Shown one piece after another: positions 34,449 through 43,738 of a stretch of DNA of 64,000 bases. The translations under genes were made by a program, and so were the position numbers. Source of the DNA: Microvirga aerophila (GTDB lineage: Bacteria; Pseudomonadota; Alphaproteobacteria; Rhizobiales; Beijerinckiaceae); NCBI RefSeq assembly GCF_003332305.1, contig NZ_QOIO01000008.1, forward strand, positions 83,451-147,450, given 5' to 3'. How positions within the stretch are numbered: position 1 is the first letter of the stretch; each line of letters starts with the position of its first letter. Below the pieces are notes generated by a model. The model saw nothing but the letters and a program-made list of their open reading frames with translations, was not told the DNA's origin and did no database searches.

Positions 34449-35501
34449 TCAGGCGCGATCGACATCCACCACGGCTTGAGCGAAGGCTTGCGGCGCCTCT
34501 TGCGGCAGGTTGTGGCCGATCCCGCCGGTGATCAGCCTATGCTCATACTTGCCCGAGAACTTCTTGGCATAAGCGGCCGGGTCCGGGTGGGGTGCGCCAT
34601 TGGCATCGCCTTCCAGAGTGATCGTCGGGACACCAATCACCGGGAACGCGGCGAGCCGCGTCTCGAGATCATCGTATTTGGCCTCGCCTTCCGCCAGTCC
34701 GAGCCGCCAGCGGTAATTGTGGACCGCGATCGCGACGTGATCCGGGTTGTCGAAGGCCGCGGCGCTGCGATTGAAGGTGGCATCATCGAACTTCCACTTC
34801 GGCGAGGCGAGCTCCCAGATCAGCCTGGCGAAATCGCGGCGGTATTTCTCGTACCCGACGCGACCGCGTTCCGTCGCGAAGTAGTACTGATACCACCACT
34901 GCAGCTCCGCCTTGGGCGGGAGCGGCATCTTGTTGAGCTCTTGGCTGCCGATCAGGTACCCGCTCACGGAGACCATGGCCTTGACGCGTTCCGGCCAGAG
35001 CGCAGCCAGGATGTTGGCGGTCCGGGCGCCCCAGTCGCAGCCGGCGATGACGGCTTTCTCGATCCTGAGAGCATCCATCAGAGCGATGACATCGGCAGCG
35101 ATCGCCGACTGCTGGCCGTTCCGGGGTGTATCGTCCGACAGGAATCGGGTTGTCCCGTACCCACGCAGATAGGGCACGATCACCCGATAGCCGGCTTGGG
35201 CGAGCAGCGGTGCCACATCCACATAGGTATGGATGTCATAGGGCCAGCCGTGCAGGAGGATAATCGGTTTGCCATCAGCGGGACCAGCCTCGGCATAGCC
35301 AACATTCAGGGGGCCTGCGTTGACCTGCTTGAGCAAGGCAAATGATGTATGGGTGCCCGGTGAGACCGCCGGAAGGCGCGACGGCGCCTGGTTGCCCAAT
35401 TGGGCCTGTGCAGCACCCATCACCCGGAGTTGGGTCGCCGCTACGGACAGTGCGGCCGCACCCACCAAGCGCCGTCGGAGATGATTGATATCCTCTGTCA
35501 T
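34449..35501 (-). CDS. Exported alpha/beta hydrolase (epoxide hydrolase / haloalkane dehalogenase type)
   Basis: 350 residues. Leader LRRRLVGAAALSVAATQLRVMGAAQAQ looks Tat-like. Core: HGWPYDIHTYVDV, YLRGYGTTRF, nucleophile D156 in GCDWGAR and H330 in GIGHNLPQEAP. The Asp nucleophile separates it from esterases and points to ester-type hydrolysis of epoxides or C-halogen bonds. Only one of the usual cap tyrosines could be guessed (WWYQYYFATERG). RBS GAGGGA about 8 nt before 35501. A pattern-B promoter (35550-35595) lies about 50-60 nt upstream, so it is probably part of the stress regulon. Confidence 0.92.
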   Translation of the reverse strand: MTEDINHLRRRLVGAAALSVAATQLRVMGAAQAQLGNQAPSRLPAVSPGTHTSFALLKQVNAGPLNVGYAEAGPADGKPIILLHGWPYDIHTYVDVAPLLAQAGYRVIVPYLRGYGTTRFLSDDTPRNGQQSAIAADVIALMDALRIEKAVIAGCDWGARTANILAALWPERVKAMVSVSGYLIGSQELNKMPLPPKAELQWWYQYYFATERGRVGYEKYRRDFARLIWELASPKWKFDDATFNRSAAAFDNPDHVAIAVHNYRWRLGLAEGEAKYDDLETRLAAFPVIGVPTITLEGDANGAPHPDPAAYAKKFSGKYEHRLITGGIGHNLPQEAPQAFAQAVVDVDRA

Positions 35502-35549
35502 CGATTTTTCCCTCACCGAATAGTCACAGTTGCAGGATCCGACATTCAT

Positions 35550-35595
35550 GTATCTCCAATGTGTTCCCGCGGGGACAATTTCGAAAGGCTGTGTA
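35550..35595 (-). promoter_or_regulatory. Pattern-B promoter upstream of the alpha/beta hydrolase gene
   Basis: Minus strand: TACA (35595-35592), then a degenerate second box (TTCG), TTGTCC, spacer containing GGAACACATT, and AGATAC (35555-35550). The -10 lies about 50 nt before the 35501 start, the best-placed of the five copies. Confidence 0.55.
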
Positions 35596-35707
35596 GGAAC
35601 GAGCCGGGGAGACACACTGCTATACAGATATGACCGTTGCGACTCTGCTCGCCGGAACATGGCTAAGACCGACGGGCTTCAGTGTTGCCTTCGCGAGCCG
35701 GACGTTT

Positions 35708-35721
35708 TGTACGATATTGTA
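35708..35721. promoter_or_regulatory. Extra TACA-N6-TACA box upstream of the Ohr gene
   Basis: TGTA (35708-35711), 6 nt, TGTA (35718-35721) on the plus strand, i.e. two minus-strand TACA boxes with the same 10-bp period as in the pattern-B promoters. It lies 130 nt upstream of the divergent Ohr-type gene, so the same regulator could control both directions. Confidence 0.4.
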
Positions 35722-35850
35722 TCAGGCATCCAGAAAACGGCTTTGGCTTACACTTCTCCACGATCTGAAAACATGTCGGATACTCGGCTAGGGCATCCCA
35801 GGGCTCTGCTGGTCGACAGAGTGGTCAGCCTCAACAAGGGATACTCTACC

Positions 35851-36267
35851 ATGCCGAACATCGAAAAGATCCTCTATACGGGCAAGACCCGCACGTCCGG
35901 TGGCCGCGATGGTGCGTCCCGAAGCGACGACGGTCGTCTTGATATCAAGCTGTCCCACTTCGGGAGCACAGGGAGCGGCACCAATCCGGAGCAACTCTTT
36001 GCAGCCGGGTGGTCGGCCTGCTTTCTCAGCGCGATTGGCATCGCAGCTAGCAAAAGGAAGATTGCTCTTCCCGAGGACCACGCGGTCGATGCGGAGGTCG
36101 ACGTTGGACACACTGGCGACGCCTATTTCCTCCAGGCCCGTCTCAACGTGAGCCTGCCGGGCATCGATGCCGCAACTGCTCGAGCGCTAGTCGACGAAGC
36201 CCACCAGACGTGCCCTTACTCCAAGGCCACACGTGGGAACATCGACGTTACGATCGCGCTCGCCTAA
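35851..36267 (+). CDS. ohr: Organic hydroperoxide resistance protein (Ohr/OsmC family)
   Basis: 138 residues, full length. The peroxidatic and resolving cysteines are C57 in AGWSACFLSA and C121 in HQTCPYSKATRGN; NPEQLFAAG is the conserved turn with the catalytic Glu. Ohr reduces organic peroxides using lipoyl proteins. No OhrR regulator is adjacent. The start at 35851 follows AAGGG at about 11 nt, a weak site; the frame is open further upstream without better starts. Divergent from the exported hydrolase. Confidence 0.93.
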   Translation: MPNIEKILYTGKTRTSGGRDGASRSDDGRLDIKLSHFGSTGSGTNPEQLFAAGWSACFLSAIGIAASKRKIALPEDHAVDAEVDVGHTGDAYFLQARLNVSLPGIDAATARALVDEAHQTCPYSKATRGNIDVTIALA

Positions 36268-36355
36268 GGGACGCCGCCTCTTGGAACCGCCGAAGGCTGA
36301 TGCCGAGGGCGGCCCCTCATCCGCCGAGGACGAGCCACAGAATAGGGGATGCTCA

Positions 36356-36466
36356 ATGCGTATCTTCATAGCGGCCATAGCCGCGCTTGCAATCGCCGCG
36401 GCGCCTTGTGCCTGGGATAGCGACCCGCGGGAATTGCCCGCAATAGTTGCTCTGTTCGCCAATTAA
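36356..36466 (+). CDS. 36-residue signal-peptide-like ORF
   Basis: MRIFIAAIAALAIAAAPCAWDS... is a typical signal peptide with only about 15 residues after it. GGGGAT 5-8 nt upstream could serve as ribosome site. It could be a truncated periplasmic protein, the 5' relic of a gene, or chance. Between Ohr and the cupin gene nothing else was seen. Confidence 0.3.
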   Translation: MRIFIAAIAALAIAAAPCAWDSDPRELPAIVALFAN

Positions 36467-36587
36467 TCTCCTCTGACCACCGTTTACTTTCTAAGGTACT
36501 TTTGAGGCGGCGAACACCTCCTGAAAATTGCGTTCGAGAACTAGTCGTTGACTCATCTTCACATCCTTAAGACGAAAGGACCTCCCT

Positions 36588-37010
36588 ATGAAAACGCCTC
36601 GACTTATTGCAGCAGCGATGCTGATCGTCGGCAGCGGATTGTCGTTGCCATCGGCGCACGCGCAGCAGCCGACTAATCAAGTCATGCAGTCCTCAGGCAT
36701 TGGTCGCACCGATGTCCTGAAGAACGACCTCAGCCAACCCGGACGAGAGGTCATCCAGACGCGCGTCGATTTCCCCCCGGGAGTGACGGCCGCCGCTCAC
36801 ACGCATCCAGGCGAAGAGGTCGCCTACATCCTCGAAGGGACGCTGGAATACAACCTTGAGGGCAGGCCTCCGATTACGCTCAAGGCTGGTGAGGCCCTGT
36901 TCATCCCGGCAGGAACGGCCCACTGGGTCAGGAACGTCGGCCCGGGTAAGGCGTCGGAGCTCGCCACGTATCTGGTCGAGAAAGAAAAGCCACTCGTAAC
37001 ATTCAAATGA
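36588..37010 (+). CDS. Secreted cupin-domain protein
   Basis: 140 residues with a signal peptide (MKTPRLIAAAMLIVGSGLSLPSAHAQ). Cupin motif 1: TAAAHTHPGEEVAYILEG; motif 2: GEALFIPAGTAHWVRN. Histidine and Glu metal ligands are present. It is a single-barrel periplasmic cupin, not closely similar to the cupin at 685-1107. AAAGGA precedes the ATG at 9 nt. It is followed by a truncated SDR gene. Confidence 0.9.
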   Translation: MKTPRLIAAAMLIVGSGLSLPSAHAQQPTNQVMQSSGIGRTDVLKNDLSQPGREVIQTRVDFPPGVTAAAHTHPGEEVAYILEGTLEYNLEGRPPITLKAGEALFIPAGTAHWVRNVGPGKASELATYLVEKEKPLVTFK

Positions 37011-37054
37011 GCGATGCGGCCTCCACGGGTCGTGGCTTTGCAGAGGAGACAATC

Positions 37055-37465
37055 ATGGGTGTTCCAATTTGGTTACGGATCGGTGATGCCAGCGGCATTC
37101 CTTCTGCGACGAAGAAGCGAAATGGTCCGGTGTGGGTCATTGCCGAGAGTTCCAGTGGTCTCGGCTTAACCCTGGCCAAAGCTGTTCTCCGACAGGGTCA
37201 TCGGGTGGTCCTCGCCGCCCTCAACACGGCGGCGGTGCAGGATCTGGCAGATCCCTTTCCACATACGGCAATCGTCGCGGCTCTCGATAGCACAAAGCCG
37301 GACGACATTGCTTGCATCATTCAGGAAGCCAAGAAACGGTTCGGTTCTGTGGATGTCCTCGTGAACACTGCTGGTGTTGGCTACATCCCAGCGGTAGGGA
37401 AGGGTGACGAGAAAGCCACCGGCCGACAGATCGATTTGAATTTCTCTGACCTTACTACGACCTGA
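37055..37465 (+). pseudogene. SDR-family gene truncated after the Rossmann half
   Basis: 136 codons. It has an SDR nucleotide-binding start (VWVIAESSSGLGLTLAKAVLRQGHRVVLAALN, with ESSSGLG in place of GASSGIG) and SVDVLVNTAGVGY, then stops at IDLNFSDLTTT. The catalytic Ser-Tyr-Lys half is missing; a further frame after the stop reads as decayed coding sequence for some 40 codons. GAGGAG about 6 nt before ATG 37055. Probably inactive. Confidence 0.75.
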
Positions 37466-37701
37466 CCGCGGCGGTGCCCGCCCGGATCCTCGATAAGTGG
37501 TTGGCTAGTCCGCGTCTGAGTGCTCTCACAATGGAGGGGCCAGTCGGCACGTATGGTATTCGTATTGGGCGAGGGTAGGGAAAACTGCTTGAAGACTCGC
37601 CACCATCGCCTGTTCAACAATTGGTGAAATGGGCGCCTTCAGTCTTGGCCTCGGGCTGGGGAGGTGCTTACCCGTGAGGCTCACGTGCAGGGAGTTTCCT
37701 G

Positions 37702-38721
37702 ATGTCATTTCGCAAGCCCGCCCACCTTGCCGCGGCTGCCCTTTCACTCGCACTTGCCGCCGCATCGCCGGCCTCTGCCGACGATCCCGTGAAAGTAAAG
37801 GTCTTCATCGGTTCGATGTTTGAGATCGGCCAGAACACCGGCGACCGGGCCGGCGAGTTCCAGCACTGGTACGAGCGCTACTTCAGCCAGAGCAAGCCAA
37901 TCACCGTCAAGGGTGCCCCCAACCCGGTGTACTGCAACGACGATGGCGTCTGTGGATCCGTCTTCGGCATGGGCAAGGTTGCCTCATCCGCATCGGTGCA
38001 GGCGATCATCCTGAACCCGCAGTTCGACATGTCGGATGCCTACTTCATCGTCAGCGGGGTTGCCGGCACGCCGCCCGAGCGCGGGACTATCGCCGACGTC
38101 AGCTGGGCCACCTGGCTGGTCGACTATGATCTCGGCCATCGCTGGGCGCCGGAGGAGGGGGAGCCGGGCGCCCCAACCTTCATGCCGCGAAAAGGTTATG
38201 AGAAGGTCCGGCTGTTCCAGCTCAATCCCGATCTCGTCGGCTGGGCGATGCAACTGACGGGTAAGGCCAACCTGAAGGACTCGGAGTCGGCGCGGTCCTA
38301 TCGCATGCGCTACCCGCAGGAGTCCGCCCGGCGTGCACCGGCGGTGAAAACCGGCACCCACATGACTGGGGACACTTTCTTCCATGGTCCGGGAATGTCA
38401 GCTCAAGCACAGTACATCGCTAAGCTCTACGGGGCCGACGACTACATCATCACCGAGATGGAGGTGGCTGGGATAGCCCAAGTGGTTCAGCGCACGCTGG
38501 GACACCAAAGGCTTATGAGCCTACGTGGCGCGGTGAACTTCGACCAGGGCAATCCCAACGAGACCACCCTCCAACATCTCGACCCCGCCCCGGGGCAGAC
38601 GGCAGGCGGGTTTGCTGAGACAGTCGACAACATCGCAGCTGTCGGCAGCCGGATGGTGGATCACATCATATCCCACTGGTCGGAGTGGAAGAATGGGGTT
38701 CCGCCACTGCCCCGGCAATAG
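37702..38721 (+). CDS. Purine nucleoside permease-family (NUP) periplasmic protein
   Basis: 339 residues, signal peptide MSFRKPAHLAAAALSLALAAASPASA. The mature part KVKVFIGSMFEIGQNTGDRAGEFQHWYERYF, SDAYFIVSGVAGTPPERGTIADVSWATWLVDYDLGHRW and DYIITEMEVAGI is characteristic of the fungal/bacterial NUP family, whose fold is that of nucleoside phosphorylases (hence the name permease may be misleading). It probably binds or cleaves nucleosides in the periplasm. AGGGAG about 8 nt before the ATG. It stands alone between a broken SDR and a convergent gene. Confidence 0.88.
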   Translation: MSFRKPAHLAAAALSLALAAASPASADDPVKVKVFIGSMFEIGQNTGDRAGEFQHWYERYFSQSKPITVKGAPNPVYCNDDGVCGSVFGMGKVASSASVQAIILNPQFDMSDAYFIVSGVAGTPPERGTIADVSWATWLVDYDLGHRWAPEEGEPGAPTFMPRKGYEKVRLFQLNPDLVGWAMQLTGKANLKDSESARSYRMRYPQESARRAPAVKTGTHMTGDTFFHGPGMSAQAQYIAKLYGADDYIITEMEVAGIAQVVQRTLGHQRLMSLRGAVNFDQGNPNETTLQHLDPAPGQTAGGFAETVDNIAAVGSRMVDHIISHWSEWKNGVPPLPRQ

Positions 38722-38796
38722 GGCATAAGCCTCGGAGCCTGCCCTCGTCGGCTGGCCAAGAAGGCCAGGACGCGAAGGGGGAAGCAGGAATGCTCT

Positions 38797-38834
38797 CTTG
38801 GTGTGAGAGTCTCCTCGGAGGCCCTGACACCAAG
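38797..38834. terminator. Hairpin between convergent genes
   Basis: CTTGGTGT (38797-38804) and ACACCAAG (38827-38834) form a perfect 8-bp stem with a partly self-complementary 22-nt loop, between the end of the NUP gene (plus) and the end of the 38861-39319 gene (minus). The position suggests a bidirectional terminator. Confidence 0.5.
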
Positions 38835-38860
38835 GCGTTCGTGCAGCGTGTTCGCAGCCT

Positions 38861-39319
38861 TCAGTGCTTGTGAGATCCGGTCTCGGGCACGGTGAACGTC
38901 ACCGTCTGTCCGGTGAAGACCTGGTGCTCGGGGCTGGCCAGCTCGAGCTTCACCTTATGCTCGCCCGGCGGCAGCCCGACCACGACGATGGTATTGGTCC
39001 CACCACCCGTGTCTGCCCATCGCCAGGGCGCATCGTCGACGGTGACGTGCAAATGCCCGACCCGTGGAGAGACCCGGCTGGCAACTTCCCCGAACAACGG
39101 CAGAATGCGGAAGTTCTCCGTCCGGTACGGGATCAGGACGGCGCCTCGGGCCAGCGGTCCGGGAAGTGGAGCGTCCACGATCAGCTTGGGGGCGGGCTCG
39201 TTCTCGATGGGGAAGAACACAGGGGGATTGCCGGGTTGGTTTGCGCCCTGGGCGAGGGCGCCCGTGGTGAGCACAGTGGCCGCCGCAGCTGCGGCGAGCA
39301 TCTTGATGAGCATGGTCAT
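38861..39319 (-). CDS. Secreted DUF6130/DUF4399-like protein
   Basis: 152 residues, signal peptide MTMLIKMLAAAAAATVLTTGALAQG. The mature part RVGHLHVTVDDAPWRWADTGG, TNTIVVVGLPPGEHKVKLELA and QTVTFTVPETGSHKH is a small beta-sandwich seen in periplasmic proteins of the DUF4399/DUF6130 group; the HLHV and final HKH could bind a metal. No enzymatic role is known. AGGAG lies 9 nt before the start. A pattern-B promoter lies about 150 nt upstream (39467-39511). Confidence 0.8.
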   Translation of the reverse strand: MTMLIKMLAAAAAATVLTTGALAQGANQPGNPPVFFPIENEPAPKLIVDAPLPGPLARGAVLIPYRTENFRILPLFGEVASRVSPRVGHLHVTVDDAPWRWADTGGGTNTIVVVGLPPGEHKVKLELASPEHQVFTGQTVTFTVPETGSHKH

Positions 39320-39466
39320 CGCATTGTCTCCTTTAGATCAGATAGGGCGCCTAAACCCTCATGGACCAGCCGATGATGGAAATGCCCATCGACACAATCG
39401 GAGGGAACTGAATAGCCGCGGCTCACAGTTGCCCTCGGATTGTCAGGTTGATCCTAACCCCGCTTC

Positions 39467-39511
39467 GTATCCCGAATGTGTTCGGATGCTCGCAAACTGT
39501 ATCGCCATGTA
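39467..39511 (-). promoter_or_regulatory. Pattern-B promoter upstream of the DUF6130-like gene
   Basis: Minus strand: TACA (39511-39508), 6 nt, TACA (39501-39498), TTTGCG, spacer with GAACACATTCG, GGATAC (39472-39467). This is the most regular copy: both boxes are perfect and the -10 is GGGATAC. The gene it faces starts at 39319. Confidence 0.6.
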
Positions 39512-39646
39512 GACGAGAGGCCGTCCGCATTCACACGGCAGACGGCGCCGCACCAAGATGCAGCGACGCTCTCCGGAATATCATGCATGTCCCATGCCTA
39601 TGGCGGGGAGGAGGCCATGATCGTCAATCCCTCAAGCGCATCCAGC

Positions 39647-40384
39647 TCAGCCTGCTGTTTTGGCAACTAGAACGGGTTGGGCCCGGTAGATGGTGGGGAA
39701 GAAACGCCTCAGGGCTTCGATCTTCGGCCGCTCAAGGACGGCGATGTACGGCTGCCCGGGATTGTTGTACATGTAGTCCTGGTGGTAGCCCTCTGCCTCG
39801 TAGAAGGGCCTCCCGAGTTCAACTGTCGTCGCGATCGCTGAGTTGAACGCTTTGGCTTCGTCCAGTTGTTGGATGTAACGGTTTGCGACTTTCGCCTGCT
39901 GCTCGTTGACAGGAAAGATCGCAGAGCGATACTGCGGACCAATGTCGGGTCCCTGGCGATCGAGTTGCGTCGGATCATGGGCCGCCGAGAAGAAGATGCG
40001 AAGCAGCGTCCCGTAGCTGATCTTCTGAGGATCGAACACGATACGAACCGCTTCGGCGTGGCCTGTCAGGCCGGTTTCCGTCTGCTCGTAGGTGGCAGTC
40101 TCTGCACTGCCTCCAGCATATCCGGACGTCGCGCTGACAACGCCTTCGACATGCTGAAACACGCCCTGAATGCCCCAGAAGCAGCCTCCGGCGAGAACGG
40201 CTGTCTGCAAGCCGTCCTCGTTGGGGACGTCGACCAGGGCAGCTGGCACCAGCCGCGGAGCCTCCGCGGCCGAAGGTACTTGGCCGATGATGGCAAAGCC
40301 GAGAAGTCCGAGCATTGCGCCAAAAACAATCGCTTTGCTCGATTTCCGGCGAGATCTAATAGGATGCCGATCGTCAGTAAGCAT
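39647..40384 (-). CDS. msrA: Exported peptide-methionine (S)-S-oxide reductase
   Basis: 245 residues. An N-terminal basic region and transmembrane/signal segment (AIVFGAMLGLLGFAIIGQVPSAAEA) precede the MsrA domain with catalytic C68 in GGCFWG, TGHAEAVRIVFDP, HDPTQLDRQGPDIGPQYRSAIF and YHQDYMY. Export suggests repair of oxidised periplasmic proteins. The gene starts 12 nt after the DipZ-like gene with AAGGAG at 8 nt; the DipZ-like thioredoxin domain is the likely electron donor. The pair resembles MsrA/DsbD-like periplasmic repair systems. Confidence 0.95.
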   Translation of the reverse strand: MLTDDRHPIRSRRKSSKAIVFGAMLGLLGFAIIGQVPSAAEAPRLVPAALVDVPNEDGLQTAVLAGGCFWGIQGVFQHVEGVVSATSGYAGGSAETATYEQTETGLTGHAEAVRIVFDPQKISYGTLLRIFFSAAHDPTQLDRQGPDIGPQYRSAIFPVNEQQAKVANRYIQQLDEAKAFNSAIATTVELGRPFYEAEGYHQDYMYNNPGQPYIAVLERPKIEALRRFFPTIYRAQPVLVAKTAG

Positions 40385-40396
40385 GACGTTTACTCC

Positions 40397-42166
40397 TTAG
40401 CCGAACGTGAACACATAGGCCTCGACGCCGGCATCCAAGAAGCGGATCTCGAACGTCCGTTCCTGCACGTCACCCTCTTGTCGGATTAGCTGGTAGAGCC
40501 GGGTTCCCGAAACGGAGCCATTGCCGGCCGCGTCGACGTCGGCGCCCCGGTTCGTACTGGGAGCCTTGCCGTCGACGGTTACCTGGAACCGCACCGGTTT
40601 GCCCCTCGGGCCAGGGCCGAGAACAAGATGCAAGTCCCTCGCCCGGAACCTGTAGGAGATTGCCCCTCCGGCCTGGTTGAGCTGAGCTTGCTCGGCTCCA
40701 ACCGTCCAGTTCCCAGCGAGACCCCACTGGTTGAGCCGCAACCGGCCCACCGTGTAGGCGCGTGCCTCATCGGCTCCCATCGCCTCAGGCGAGGCAAAGC
40801 TGGAGGCTCGCTGGTAGCCGACATAGGTCTCACCGGATCTCGCTCGGGCAAGATCCGGGGCGGCTTCAGCACCCTGCGCGTCCGGGGCCACGAAGCCGAC
40901 GGCGGTTCTCCGGCCACCTTTTGCTTCAGCCAGCAGCTCCTGAATGACCTGCTCTGACCCCTCGTAATCACCTTCACCAAAGTGATGATGCCTGATCTGC
41001 CCCTCTGCATCGATGAAGTAGTGAGCGGGCCAGTAGCTGTTCCCGAACGCGCGCCAGATCTTGAAGTCGTTGTCGACCGCCACCGGATAAGAGATCCCGA
41101 AGTTCTGGATCGCGCGCTTTACATTGTCGATCTTCTTTTCGAACGCGAACTCCGGAGCATGTACGCCGATCACGACCAGGCCCTGATCCTTGTATTTCTC
41201 GGCCCAGGCCCGCACGTAGGGGACCGTGCGAATGCAGTTGATGCAGGAGTACGTCCAGAAGTCGACGAGAACGACCTTTCCGCGTAGCTGTTCAGCCGTC
41301 AGCGGCTCGGAATTCAGCCACTGCACGGCACCATCGAGGGATGGAAACGTGCCCTCGATCGGCAGGCTGCTGCGGTAGCTTTGGCGAGCATCGTTTGCGG
41401 CCAGCCGCATGCTCGGCCCGGTGGAGCCTGTCGAGGCTGCCTCGGAGTTCTCATGAACCCGATCCAGCAAGGTCTGTTCGATCCCGGCTGTGCTCGCATA
41501 GGACAGGCGCGTCAAAAGGCCGGTGTCGAGGCCGAGGGTGATGGCCGCAACGCCCGCGAGAACTGCGGCGCCCAAGCCCTGGCGGATGCGGTGCCCAACA
41601 CCGAGCGAGCGCTTCATCGCTGCGAATACCCGTCCTCCTGCTAGGACGGCTAGGGCCAAGGATGTTGCCGCGCCGGCGGCATAGGTCCCCAACAGCAACG
41701 ATGTCTGCGGATTGGCTCCCTGGAGAGCGGCTCCTGTCAGGACCAAGCCCAGAACCGGTCCAGCGCAGGGGGCCCACAGCAGGCCCGTCGCCGCACCGAG
41801 CAGCAGTGATCCGCCGACGCTCGGCTTGTCTGAAGCTCCTGTACCAGAGAGCCGATCACCGAGGGCAACGATCGGGCGGGTCAGGACGGCTGCAGCGCGG
41901 GACGAGATCAGGGTGATGCCAAACACCGCCAGCAGGGCGATGGCAGCAAAGCGTCCGATCTCGTTCGCGTGCACTGCCCAACTTCCGCCCACGGCAGCGA
42001 GCGTCGCGACCGCGGCGAAGGTGGCCGCCATGCCGACCAGCATCGGCAAAACGCTGCGGGCGAAGGGCTGGCCGGCCCGGGAAAAGACAAACGGTAGGAT
42101 GGGCAGAATACAGGGGCTGACGATGGTCAGCACCCCCGCCAGATAAGAAGCGACGAACAGGGTCAT
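40397..42166 (-). CDS. DipZ-type membrane thiol reductase (CcdA domain + thioredoxin domain + C-terminal beta domain)
   Basis: 589 residues. Residues 1-240 form a CcdA/DsbD-like six-TM domain with paired cysteines C19 (VSPCILP) and C134 (WAPCAGP). A periplasmic thioredoxin-like domain follows with C308-C311 in FWTYSCINCIRT, and the last 150 residues are a beta-sandwich (VGRLRLNQWGLAGNW...YVFTFG), the architecture known from mycobacterial DipZ. It moves electrons from cytoplasmic thioredoxin to periplasmic partners. The partner is probably MsrA encoded 12 nt downstream. GAGGA 7 nt before the ATG. A pattern-B promoter lies about 80 nt upstream. Confidence 0.94.
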   Translation of the reverse strand: MTLFVASYLAGVLTIVSPCILPILPFVFSRAGQPFARSVLPMLVGMAATFAAVATLAAVGGSWAVHANEIGRFAAIALLAVFGITLISSRAAAVLTRPIVALGDRLSGTGASDKPSVGGSLLLGAATGLLWAPCAGPVLGLVLTGAALQGANPQTSLLLGTYAAGAATSLALAVLAGGRVFAAMKRSLGVGHRIRQGLGAAVLAGVAAITLGLDTGLLTRLSYASTAGIEQTLLDRVHENSEAASTGSTGPSMRLAANDARQSYRSSLPIEGTFPSLDGAVQWLNSEPLTAEQLRGKVVLVDFWTYSCINCIRTVPYVRAWAEKYKDQGLVVIGVHAPEFAFEKKIDNVKRAIQNFGISYPVAVDNDFKIWRAFGNSYWPAHYFIDAEGQIRHHHFGEGDYEGSEQVIQELLAEAKGGRRTAVGFVAPDAQGAEAAPDLARARSGETYVGYQRASSFASPEAMGADEARAYTVGRLRLNQWGLAGNWTVGAEQAQLNQAGGAISYRFRARDLHLVLGPGPRGKPVRFQVTVDGKAPSTNRGADVDAAGNGSVSGTRLYQLIRQEGDVQERTFEIRFLDAGVEAYVFTFG

Positions 42167-42245
42167 GGCTGGTCCTCTGAGACGCGGCCAATGCAGGATG
42201 AGGTTTGGCCGGTGTTGAGCTCGCTTCAGAGTTGATCAGCGCGAA

Positions 42246-42290
42246 GTATCCCGCATGTTTCCTGGAAGGGCAGAATTGTAACAGAGTGTA
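42246..42290 (-). promoter_or_regulatory. Pattern-B promoter of the DipZ-MsrA operon
   Basis: Minus strand: TACA (42290-42287), 6 nt, TACA (42280-42277), TTCTGC, spacer with GGAAACATGCG, GGATAC (42251-42246). Both boxes perfect. The -10 is about 80 nt before the 42166 start. Confidence 0.6.
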
Positions 42291-42418
42291 GGAGGAGCAC
42301 CTCATCCGCAAGCCGGGCAAATATGGGTGCCGGCCAGTCGACATGATCGATCAATACAAAATGCCCAGAGCTCCGCGCTCGCGTGCTGTGCCGGCGAACA
42401 CACCACGCGCAGGTGGCG

Positions 42419-43738
42419 TCACCCGATAACGATCTCGGCAACGAGCCCCCCTTCAGACCTGTTCCTGAGATGAAGCGAGCCACCAATGGCCAAGGCCAGC
42501 TGGTGTGCTATGGCCAATCCGAGGCCGGTTCCGCCCGTATTGCGGTTGCGGGACTGTTCGAGCCGATAGAAGGGCTGCAGGACAGCCTCGAGCTGGCCCT
42601 CCGGAATGCCGGGCCCGTGATCGAGCACGGTGATGCAGGTCCGCCCCTCAGGGGTTCTCCGGACGTTGACTTCCGCTTCCCCGGCGAATTTGAGCGCGTT
42701 GTCGATGAGGTTCGTCACGATGCGCCGGAGTGCATGGGGCCGTGTCACCACCACGGTGTCGGTCGTCTCCTGAGACGTCACGGCCTTTCCGGTGTCCTGA
42801 TAATCAAAGACGATGCTTTCGACGAAAGAACCAATATCGATACGGGCTGGCTTCTCGGAATTGCCGTGAGCGGTTCTGGCATAGGTCACGCCTTCCCGTA
42901 CAAGCCTCTCGATTTCCGCAAGATCGCTGGTCAGCTTGTCCTTCTCCGGACTGTCCTCCGCCATCTCGGCACGCAGTTTCATGCGCGTAATCGGGGTCTG
43001 AAGATCGTGGGAAATGGCGGCAAGGATCTGCACACGTTCTTCGAGATAATGGGCGATCCGATCCCGCATCGCATTAAAGGCCGTGGCCGCATAGGCGACC
43101 TCCTTCGGCCCGGTCTCCTCCAGCCGATCTGCCTTCTGGCTGGGATCCAAAGCCTCGACGGCATTGGCGAGTTGAAGAAGGGGTCTAATCGCCAGACGCA
43201 CCGCCAGACCGGTGCAAAGGATGAGAAGCAGGAGCTGTGCGACCAGAACGTAAGGAAGCCAGACCGCAAGAGGCATGACCTTTGGCTTCAGATCGATCGT
43301 GACCGGAGTGCCGTCACTAAGCGTCACATGCGCCTGAAGACGTTGCGGGTTGCCGGGAATGCTTTCCACCGTGACTGGAAAACGCCGTCCCGCTGCCTCG
43401 TTGATGGTTTCAGCAACCTCGGTATTCAGACCGCTGAGCTCAGGAACACCGGGCAGACCTGAACCGAGTTCATAGCGGTAGTTTTCTCGTGCCAGCATCG
43501 GGACCCATTGCTGCCGTTCGTTCGCAGGCAGGCGATCGAGCAGGGCAATCGAAATGCCGACGTCCTTTTCCAGATTGCCAAGCATCATCGTCTTGGCAGT
43601 CATGTAGCGCTCCAGAAACAACACACCGAAGGAAAAGGCATGCGCCACGGCCAAGCCGGCAAAGAGGATGAGAAAAATCCGCCACCGCAGGGTCCGCGGA
43701 GGATGAAGAAGCCCTCGAAGCCAGCCGATCCGGTTCAT
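42419..43738 (-). CDS. Sensor histidine kinase (EnvZ type)
   Basis: 439 residues. Two transmembrane segments (about 19-42 and 158-182) bound a periplasmic sensor of about 115 residues. HAMP follows, then HisKA with H244 in ISHDLQTPITRMKLRAEM, N box NLIDNALKFAG, G1 DHGPGIPEGQ and G2 GGTGLGLAIAH. The ATG overlaps the stop of the regulator gene by four bases, so the pair is translationally coupled. The signal is unknown; the surrounding genes (Ohr, MsrA, DipZ, hydrolases) suggest oxidative or electrophile stress in the periplasm. Confidence 0.96.
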   Translation of the reverse strand: MNRIGWLRGLLHPPRTLRWRIFLILFAGLAVAHAFSFGVLFLERYMTAKTMMLGNLEKDVGISIALLDRLPANERQQWVPMLARENYRYELGSGLPGVPELSGLNTEVAETINEAAGRRFPVTVESIPGNPQRLQAHVTLSDGTPVTIDLKPKVMPLAVWLPYVLVAQLLLLILCTGLAVRLAIRPLLQLANAVEALDPSQKADRLEETGPKEVAYAATAFNAMRDRIAHYLEERVQILAAISHDLQTPITRMKLRAEMAEDSPEKDKLTSDLAEIERLVREGVTYARTAHGNSEKPARIDIGSFVESIVFDYQDTGKAVTSQETTDTVVVTRPHALRRIVTNLIDNALKFAGEAEVNVRRTPEGRTCITVLDHGPGIPEGQLEAVLQPFYRLEQSRNRNTGGTGLGLAIAHQLALAIGGSLHLRNRSEGGLVAEIVIG